Shown here: in pieces, positions 57,590 through 64,000 of the stretch | Layout of the letters: each line of letters begins with the position of its first letter | Numbering within the stretch: position 1 is the stretch's first letter | Source: Isoetes taiwanensis | Lineage: Eukaryota > Streptophyta > Lycopodiopsida > Isoetales > Isoetaceae | Assembly: GCA_021234155.1 (NCBI GenBank) | Contig: JAJEKV010000002.1 | Coordinates: forward strand, 4,227,795 to 4,291,794 | DNA length: 64,000 nucleotides | Direction of reading: 5' to 3' | Notes under the pieces: model-generated | Seen by the model: only the letters and a program-made list of their open reading frames with translations | Told to the model about the DNA's origin: nothing | The model's database searches: none | Position numbers and translations under genes: made by a program

Positions 57590-58530
57590 TAGGCATGTGG
57601 TCTCATGGAGTGTCATGATTGCTGGATACATTAAAGCAGGAGAAGGCATTTTTTGCTCTAGAGTGCTTTGAGAACATGCAAATGGAGGGCATAAAACCAG
57701 ACAAGGTCACGTTTTTGAGCATCATCAAGGCATGTGGCAGCTTAGCAAGTATTGAGATTGGCAGGGCCATACATGAGCAGGTTATTGAAATCTTTCAGAC
57801 TTTACAAAATGAAGATGCAGTTTCATGGAAAGTAATGATTATAGCATTTGCTCATAATAATAAAGGTATGCTTCTGCTAGAGCATTTTAATACCATGAGA
57901 GATAAAGGCATGTTACCGACAATGTGACGTTCTTGGGCATTGTAAAAGCATGTGGTAGTATTGGAGTTGTAGAATTGGGTAGGCATATTCATGCACAGAT
58001 CATTTATAATGGGTTTCAAGATCAATGCTTTATAGGCAATGCCCCTGTTGACACGTATGCCAAATGTGGAAGCTTGGAGGAAGCACTTGCAGTTTTTAAC
58101 AAGGTGTCATGAAATTCAATAATTTCTGCATGTGTCCAGCATGATGAATGGTTGCTATCTCTGGAATTGTGTAGTAGTATGCAACATAATGGCTTGAAGC
58201 CCGACAAAGTCACGTTATTGAGTATGCTGAAAGCTTGTGGCAGCACTGAAGCCATCAAGCAGGGCAGACACATTCATAATCAAATAGTAAAGAATGAGAT
58301 CCACTATGATGCTTGTGTTGGAAATGCACTTGTTGATATGTACTTGTTTTGCTTATGACGTAACCTTCCCTGCAGTCCTTACAGTATGCAGCCGTGCTGC
58401 CCTGGTGGATATACGATTGGAGTACTTCAATTCTATGAAAGACTTTCATGATATAGCACCAAGTGCATCTCAGTATGGTTGCGTAGTTGATGATCTGGGA
58501 CGTGCATGGTCATATTCCAGAGACTATAAG
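57590..58530 (+). pseudogene. PPR fragment in the Helitron
   Basis: Repeats read VVSWSVMIAGYIKAG, FFALECFENMQMEGIKPDKV, TFLSIIKACGSLASIEIGRA, VSWKVMIIAF, TFLGIVKACGSIGVVELGRH, VDTYAKCGSLEEALAVFNKV, LSLELCSSMQHNGLKPDKVT, LLSMLKACGSTEAIKQGRHI, CVGNALVDMY and then the E-motif-like FPAVLTVCSRAALVDIRLEY, APSASQYGCVVDDLGRAW. Stops and frame shifts at about 57650, 57927, 58112 and 58358 break it. No DYW domain. LRR pieces follow downstream. Confidence 0.85.
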
Positions 58531-58639
58531 TCTCTGCTCCTCATTAAATTCCTTGTAAGTGGTTTGTCCTGTTGGTCCATGTTTGCATATATTGTTAGGC
58601 TTTTTGTTGTTCTAATGTAGATAACCTTATATTGCAGAA

Positions 58640-58975
58640 ATGTGCATTGAAATAATCTTAATGGCAGCATTCCTCCTGAATTACAGAAGCTGGTCCCCTA
58701 TCTTATTTGTGAGTACCTAGAAAATGCATTCCGAAAAGCTCCATTTCTTAAGAAATGTTATCAATATTGGCATTAGAGAATTTTTTTAGAATATAATATT
58801 TATAGATTGGAACAGTGAATCAAAGACAGAGCAGAGCGTTATGTTGCATTGTGTTGGCATGATCGTTGTAAGAGAGCTAAGCCTGAAGTTGTATTGCTTT
58901 TCAGGAACCTGTCGGCTAATCATCTTTCGGGAACCATTCCTGCAGAACTTGGACACATCACAAATCTCGCAGAAG
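58640..58975 (+). pseudogene. LRR fragments (receptor-like kinase type)
   Basis: Two leucine-rich repeats of the plant extracellular type: NNLNGSIPPELQKLVPYL (about 58645-58705) and, after an intron-like gap, NLSANHLSGTIPAELGHITN, LAEE (58907-58975). Both match LxxNxLxGxIPxELGxLxxL. No kinase follows. As in the 8.6 kb element, a PPR fragment directly precedes a receptor-kinase fragment. Confidence 0.75.
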
Positions 58976-59212
58976 AAGTTGTGAAAAGAAGTGACTATTG
59001 TTTATAGATTGTTGGTTGCAACAGTATCTTAAAAATACTCGGTGCAGGATATGTGATCACATTGGACCAGGATTCCAAGATAATCTGGAGGTCTCTTCAC
59101 AGAAGAAGAGAATGTGGGACGAAGAAGTTGTGAAGAGGAGTGACTATTCTACATATTGTTGGCTGTAACAGTATCTTAAAAATACTCGATGCAGGATATG
59201 TGATCACAAGAT
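58975..59212. repeat. Two-copy tandem repeat, about 148 bp period
   Basis: GAAGTTGTGAAAAGAAGTGA through TATCTTAAAAATACTCGGTG and CAGGATATGTGATCACA recurs from about 59123 with scattered changes. Confidence 0.85.
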
Positions 59213-60062
59213 AATTTATAGGTCTCCAATCAGATAGTTTCTAATCAGATAGTTTCCATTATTGAGAGACACATTTTTGTTCAAGTGTATATGATGTACT
59301 TTCATGCACTTGAAGTCTGTATTTCAATATAAAAGAAGTTCATTAGCAAGCATCCATTAAAACAATCTTCAAAATCTATTAGGAAGATATACGAAAATTT
59401 TCATGGATCAAATGCTTTTGGAAGATCTAATCAATATATTTTGCATTTCATGGAGAATAAATTGTATGAGAGGTTATTTTTTGTCATGAATGTATGTTTT
59501 TGTTTGAGATGACATTGAACAAACTCTTAAAATTGTTGATCATCAATACAAATCTATGGATTATCATTCTTTATTGATATCACTATTTTTCCATCCGAAG
59601 ATACCTTAGGTGTATAATTCAATGCATGTTCGCATGCTAAAGACCAAAATCGTGTATACTATTCTCATATATATCAAACTCAAATGTCATGTCCCTAGAA
59701 ATCCATTGCATGTGCCACAACCCCAATAACTACCTCAAAAATTTTGAATGTCAACCACGCAATAGAAAACTTGAAATTCAATCATTTTTCCTCCCTTCTA
59801 CAAATTTCAAATGAAGTTTTACCTCCATCTCTAAAAAAAAGAAGACGGGACCTTGTGACAAAACAAATGTTTGTTATTGCTAGGTGAGATGCAAGTTGTT
59901 TAATCACAAAACAATGGCTCGCACATAATTTTTTTGTGCAAATGCTTTTCAAGCAATTAGCAAGAATAATAATTTTCTACCATTTACAACTTTATACTTG
60001 TACAATTTTTTGCCCTTTAAATGTTCTAAAGTTAATCGCCATCCAACTATGCTTGACGAAAA
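59213..60062. other. No gene seen
   Basis: AT-rich 3' part of the proposed Helitron up to its terminal hairpin. Confidence 0.5.
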
Positions 60063-60090
60063 GCCCAGCAACGCTGGGCACTTTTTCTAG
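60063..60090 (+). repeat. Helitron 3' terminus 1
   Basis: GCCCAGC-AAC-GCTGGGC, then ACTTTTT, then CTAG, followed by T. Confidence 0.8.
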
Positions 60091-60127
60091 TAGATGCATA
60101 AAAACGTGTGAAAATGGACCTTTGTAG

Positions 60128-60345
60128 TGCATTTCTTGCCATGTAGCATGCTTACAAACATGCAATAAGCTACATCTTTGCTCTATGAACTTGCATATTA
60201 ACCTCTAAAGTTTCATTTTATTTTATAAGGTTTGCATTTCTTGCCATATAGCATGCTTACAAACATGCAATAAGCTACATCTCTGCTCTATGAACTTGCA
60301 TATTAACCTCTACAGTTTCATTTTATTTTACAAGTTCTCTATGAG
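60128..60345. repeat. Two-copy tandem repeat, about 105 bp unit
   Basis: CATTTCTTGCCATGTAGCAT, GCTTACAAACATGCAATAAG, CTATGAACTTGCATATTAAC and GTTTCATTTTATTTTA occur twice, starting at about 60130 and 60236. Confidence 0.9.
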
Positions 60346-63058
60346 TTTTGTTTTATTTTACAAAGCCCCAAAATAGTAGGCAATTACAAAGCCATTAGAT
60401 AGTAGGCAATTTATTGCACAAAAGCACACGTCTTTCTCGAGTAACTGCGGCATTGTTTTTAGATTCAATTGGTCAAACATTTAGAGTCGTTCCCCACAGA
60501 TATTTGTCACAAATAACATCACAAATAATGGTCTCATCTTTACTACCAACATAGACTTTGATAGCTCTCTTTTGGAAGCCTTTGTCATCTTCCCCTGCAA
60601 CGTTCAGGATTTGATAACCATTTTTCACTCTCCCATAGGTTATGCATCAATCATAGTGGTAATGTTGTTTGAAATGTTGTAACTAGATTCACATTTCTGT
60701 TTTGTAACAAACAAGACTGTGGATGAACCATCAAGCAAAGCTCAGCCTGCTATAGAAGGAGAGCTCGATTCACCAAACTATCATTCCCAGCGCACTGGCT
60801 ATTAAGGTGAGCACTAGCATTTTTGAGCTCTATTATGATCTGAGTAATTTGTGTTTGAGGTGAATTTAAGTCTGTAATTATGGTAGGTTCTTCTATAATA
60901 GTTTCTATGCATAAGTGTGGACTCTTTGATCAGAGAAACATTAAATGGAACATGGAATTGTGGACTAGAATATGGTGTCTTTTAGGAACTTCAGATAGAA
61001 GTAGAACTTTTCAATAATTTAAAGCCACCACAATGTTTAAAAAAATTCTATTATAGAAACACTTGAAAAACATACGGTGCATGCTCCACGCTGTAACATT
61101 GTTTTTATTGGTTTCATATCTTTCAAATAAAGATTTGAAGCCTGTATTGGCCTGCGAAACAAAATTTACTCGCTTCAGCATTATTGTTTCTTCATGTACT
61201 TTTTCTGTTATTTTCAGATATTGATATCTATCATGATACGTGCTGTTCACAAGTTCTTGCTTTATTCACAAGTAGTATGGCAATAATCCTTACAAACTAA
61301 GGTGCTTAAACTTCTACTACTACCAAAGGACTCGCTCATCTTCTGGGGAAAAATAGATACAGCTCTTGGAGCATGCTCAATGCATCTCTCATGCAGGTAT
61401 AGAAAAGACAGTTCTTGAATCACAACAACATTTGTTTACTTCATGTGATTGCTTGAATATTGAAGATTGCATAACCTTATACATACAAATACATGTGACC
61501 GTGTCGTAAATGTCCCTTAGCAATCGACCATGTTGAGAAACCGTGTAAACACTTCGTGCCATTACAAACATCATCGATCTGTAATTTAATGTGCATATTT
61601 TTCTATTGCATAAGAATTTCCCTTAACAATCGACTATGTTGAGAAACCATGTTAAAACATCGTGCCATTGCTTTTGAAAGAACTTCAACTAAAAATAGAC
61701 TCATGGACCAATGTATGTCCTTACTAGGAAAGTACTTAGGGTTGACCATGATGAACAATTGTGTATGCACTTTGTGTGATTGTGTGGGGTTAAAACTTAA
61801 TATACGTTGACCTTATTTCTATTTGCCTATAAAATGTTGTGTATCACATAAATACCAACTGGGCAATGTATTATGTAACATGTACTACCTTTAAAAAAAA
61901 GAAGGAAGTATCGCAACACTCCATTGAATACTTCACCATCAAAAAATGCACTTAAAATAATTTAATATACCTACATCTACATGGCATTATCACATCTCAT
62001 AAACCACCATTGAATACTTCACCATCAAAACACACATTCAAAATAATTTAAACATCTATTTCTACATCTACATGGCATTACTCCACTGAATACTTAACCA
62101 TTAGAACATGCATACAAATAGTTTAAACATCTATATCATCCTTATTACGTCTCAGAAAGAAAGACTTAAACTTAAAGTGTACTTTATAGTCGAACCTTCT
62201 CTCTCTATAATAGATATTAGCTAATATCATATTTATATGGTAAATTCCAACTTATCATATATTTCAACATCTGATTTGTTCATGCTGTCTAGCATCACCG
62301 ATCCAAGAAAAAGGGTCTATATAGAATAGAATAAGTTTTTGTCATCCACTGAGACCAATTTGCCTATGGAACCAATTGGTCTATATAGAGAAGCCACTAA
62401 AGATATTGCATTCAGGATGCTCTTCACTTATTGCGAAGCCAACCACCAATATGAAGCAGAGTAGCTTTACACGGATTGTTCCTTTACTACTAAGAGACAC
62501 ACTACAGCCATAGCTCAGTCAATAGGATACAAATCATTGGCATGTCTAGCTTATAGTCTCTTAAAGTTCCCAATTTTGCTTATGTGTGCCTTCCTTTGTT
62601 TTTATTTAGGTTATGCATGTCAGATGACTTTACACTCATGTAGATGTTCTTCCTTTTTCAAGGTCTCTTTCGACTTATTATACATTTTAGGAACCCAATG
62701 ATAAGTGTTGAATGGACCTGATCCCAATCATCACTATGGGCCATCATATTATGCTCTGGCAACCCCATGCAAAACTTAATAAATATATCCCAAGCACAGC
62801 CTTGAGACCATATCCCTACTATGATCTCCACCATATTTAAAACATGCCTGCACCACTCCATAATTGCTTAAGTAAAGAAACGTCCAATTAATCAAGCCAT
62901 TCAACTTTCAAAGCCAACGAATATATATCATCCCTAATCAACCATGGCAGGTCAAGATTCTATTTTATATATATTTACAATAGCATTCTATAGACCACTT
63001 CGACAACATCTACGCTACAATACTAACATAACACATTGTCAGGAAAGCTCGAGCAAAA
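60346..63058. other. No gene seen; repeats
   Basis: Two imperfect repeats: CCCTTAGCAATCGACCATGT-type segments at 61509-61565 and 61620-61670, and a three-copy unit of about 90-105 bp (CATTGAATACTTCACCATCA) at 61920-62130. A TCTCTCTCTATAATAGATAT near 62200 could be a Helitron 5' end for the terminus at 63086, but it is not preceded by A. Confidence 0.4.
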
Positions 63059-63086
63059 GCCCGGCAACGCCGGGCAATGTTACTAG
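63059..63086 (+). repeat. Helitron 3' terminus 2
   Basis: GCCCGGC-AAC-GCCGGGC, then AATGTTA, then CTAG, followed by T. It has the same architecture as terminus 1, with one compensated base pair difference in the stem. Confidence 0.8.
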
Positions 63087-63327
63087 TAGTATGTAAACCG
63101 GATTTCTGCGGCTAACCAAATATTTGCTACAAATCGGATTTAAACATTACCTAACCGGGGAATTCTGGGGAGGAACCCCCCAATCTAGAGGCCTGCATAG
63201 GTGGAATGTGGCGATCCACGTGTGAAGATTTCACACTACAGGGCTGTATGCCACTTGTAACTAAAAATTTCTTGAGGGGCACGAAATTGGTGGGCAAATA
63301 TTTCGTCGGGGTTTAGTGGCATCTAAG

Positions 63328-63607
63328 ATGGCTGTGGAACAGAGGCCAAAGAATTCGCTCTGGACCACTGTTAAACCATTCGTGAATGGTGGTCTGTCGG
63401 GCATGGGAGCAACTTGTGTGGTCCAACCTATTGATATGGTTAAGGTTAGCTCCAAATTTTTGCACCTCCCCTTCTCGTTTTTGGCCTAGAAAAATAACCA
63501 TCAAATGAGAAATTCTTTGGCAGGTCAGAATCCAGCTTGGACAGGGAACTGCAACTCAAGTAGCAAAACAAGTGGTTAAAAATGAGGGCTTCACTGCTCT
63601 TTACAAG
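63328..63607 (+). CDS. Mitochondrial dicarboxylate/tricarboxylate carrier, 5' exons
   Basis: Inner-membrane carrier of the SLC25 family, exchanging malate, oxoglutarate and citrate in plant mitochondria. Exon 1 (63328-63444) starts at ATG with MAVEQRPKNSLWTTVKPFVN, GGLSGMGATCVVQPIDMVK. It contains the first transmembrane helix and the carrier signature PIDMVK (P-x-D-x-x-K). Exon 2 (63524-63607) reads VRIQLGQGTATQVAKQVVKN, EGFTALYK. Both splice borders are canonical and in phase 0. The exons cover about 67 of roughly 300 residues; the rest would lie beyond 64000. No defect is visible. It starts 240 bases after the Helitron end at 63086, so its upstream region is recent transposon DNA. It could still be a captured 5' piece, which only downstream sequence can tell. 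Confidence 0.8.
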
Positions 63608-64000
63608 GTTCGTTTATCTAAAGGTGCTTGCTTTTGTTTAATAGTAGCGCTTATTAGAAGGAAATGGATATTTGAAGACCTTAAGTCTCATCATATAAGA
63701 TTAAGCTTCAGTTTCTTGGAAAACAATCTACCAACTTAACAATGATGGCCTTTGTCCAAGATATTATTTGGAATAAGCATCATTTCACTGATTGTATAAT
63801 TCTTGAAGGCAAGCTCACGTAAAGGTCTAACCTACCTCCATCATCAGATACTCCATCAAATCGACTGTTCTGAATATTGAGAACATGTGTAAACAACAAG
63901 CCATGACGTGAGACCATATCAACAAGAGTAACAATTTTCTAGAAGTTTTTAAGGATGATTTAAAGAGTGGTTTTAACTACTTGAGGATCCATTGTATGCA
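63608..64000 (+). other. Intron of the carrier gene, to the window edge
   Basis: Follows the GT donor at 63608. No third exon is seen before the window ends. Confidence 0.5.

Larger units (their letters stand above)
55173..60090 (+). mobile_element. Gene-capturing Helitron (5' end uncertain)
   Basis: The 3' end is clear: the hairpin GCCCAGC-AAC-GCTGGGC (60063-60079), seven bases, then CTAG (60087-60090) followed by host T. The proposed 5' end TCTTGTATATATAATAATAA at 55173 fits the usual TC start, but the base before it is T rather than A. Inside lie calpain, unidentified multi-exon, PPR and LRR fragments, all on the + strand with introns retained, which is typical of Helitron capture. No Rep/helicase gene is seen, so it is non-autonomous. 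Confidence 0.55.

Overview
This is nuclear DNA of a land plant. Spliceosomal introns, many PLS-type PPR fragments, LRR-kinase (EMS1-like), sucrose synthase, DEK1-type calpain and LTD fragments, plant-type LINEs and Helitron ends all point there. The many decayed PPR copies and low gene density would suit a seedless vascular plant such as a fern, but that placement is inference. The window is almost entirely accessory DNA. The only copy with no visible defect is the 5' part of a mitochondrial dicarboxylate/tricarboxylate carrier at the right edge (63328-63607, two exons, continuing beyond the window).

Left part. 1-4207 is AT-rich DNA with one unidentified coding-like stretch. 4211-12838 looks like one 8.6 kb non-autonomous TIR transposon (TAA target duplication, PIF/Harbinger-like ends rich in GTTAAGTTA motifs). 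It carries broken pieces of at least four genes, all on the + strand: a YAE1-domain gene, two PPR genes and an EMS1-like LRR receptor kinase. 13150-17250 is a decayed two-ORF LINE on the minus strand, with an ORF1/ORF2 TAATG overlap and a nested 340 bp truncated LINE flanked by a 13 bp duplication. 17.9-27.3 kb is a repeat-in-inverted-repeat block: its arms hold a foldback palindrome family and a multi-copy promoter-like repeat, and its core holds two LINE fragments, a broken sucrose synthase 5' end and a PPR fragment.

Centre. 28282-44068 is the most unusual object: a 15.8 kb element with perfect 26 bp terminal inverted repeats and a 4 bp TTTC duplication, saturated with TGTGGTG/CACCACA heptamers, including three arrays. 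On the minus strand it carries a decayed DDE-type transposase-like gene (motifs FSDG and FFGSNHGKGEHDG). On the + strand there is a string of exon-like pieces ending in a possible Ulp1/C48 protease. A 667 bp hAT-type MITE with a perfect 8 bp duplication, a poly(A)-tailed insertion and a pair of related foldback hairpins lie inside it.

Right part. 45.4-49.0 kb is a GC-rich decayed LINE on the + strand. 52.5-54.0 kb holds a CCCH zinc-finger fragment joined to a nearly complete but broken LTD (LHCP translocation defect) copy. 55.2-60.09 kb is probably a gene-capturing Helitron, with calpain/DEK1, an unidentified multi-exon piece, PPR and LRR fragments, all on one strand. Its 3' hairpin plus CTAG is matched by a second Helitron end at 63.06-63.09 kb, whose stem differs by one compensated base pair. 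The fragments do not form a pathway; what they share is repeated capture of gene pieces by three different transposon classes.
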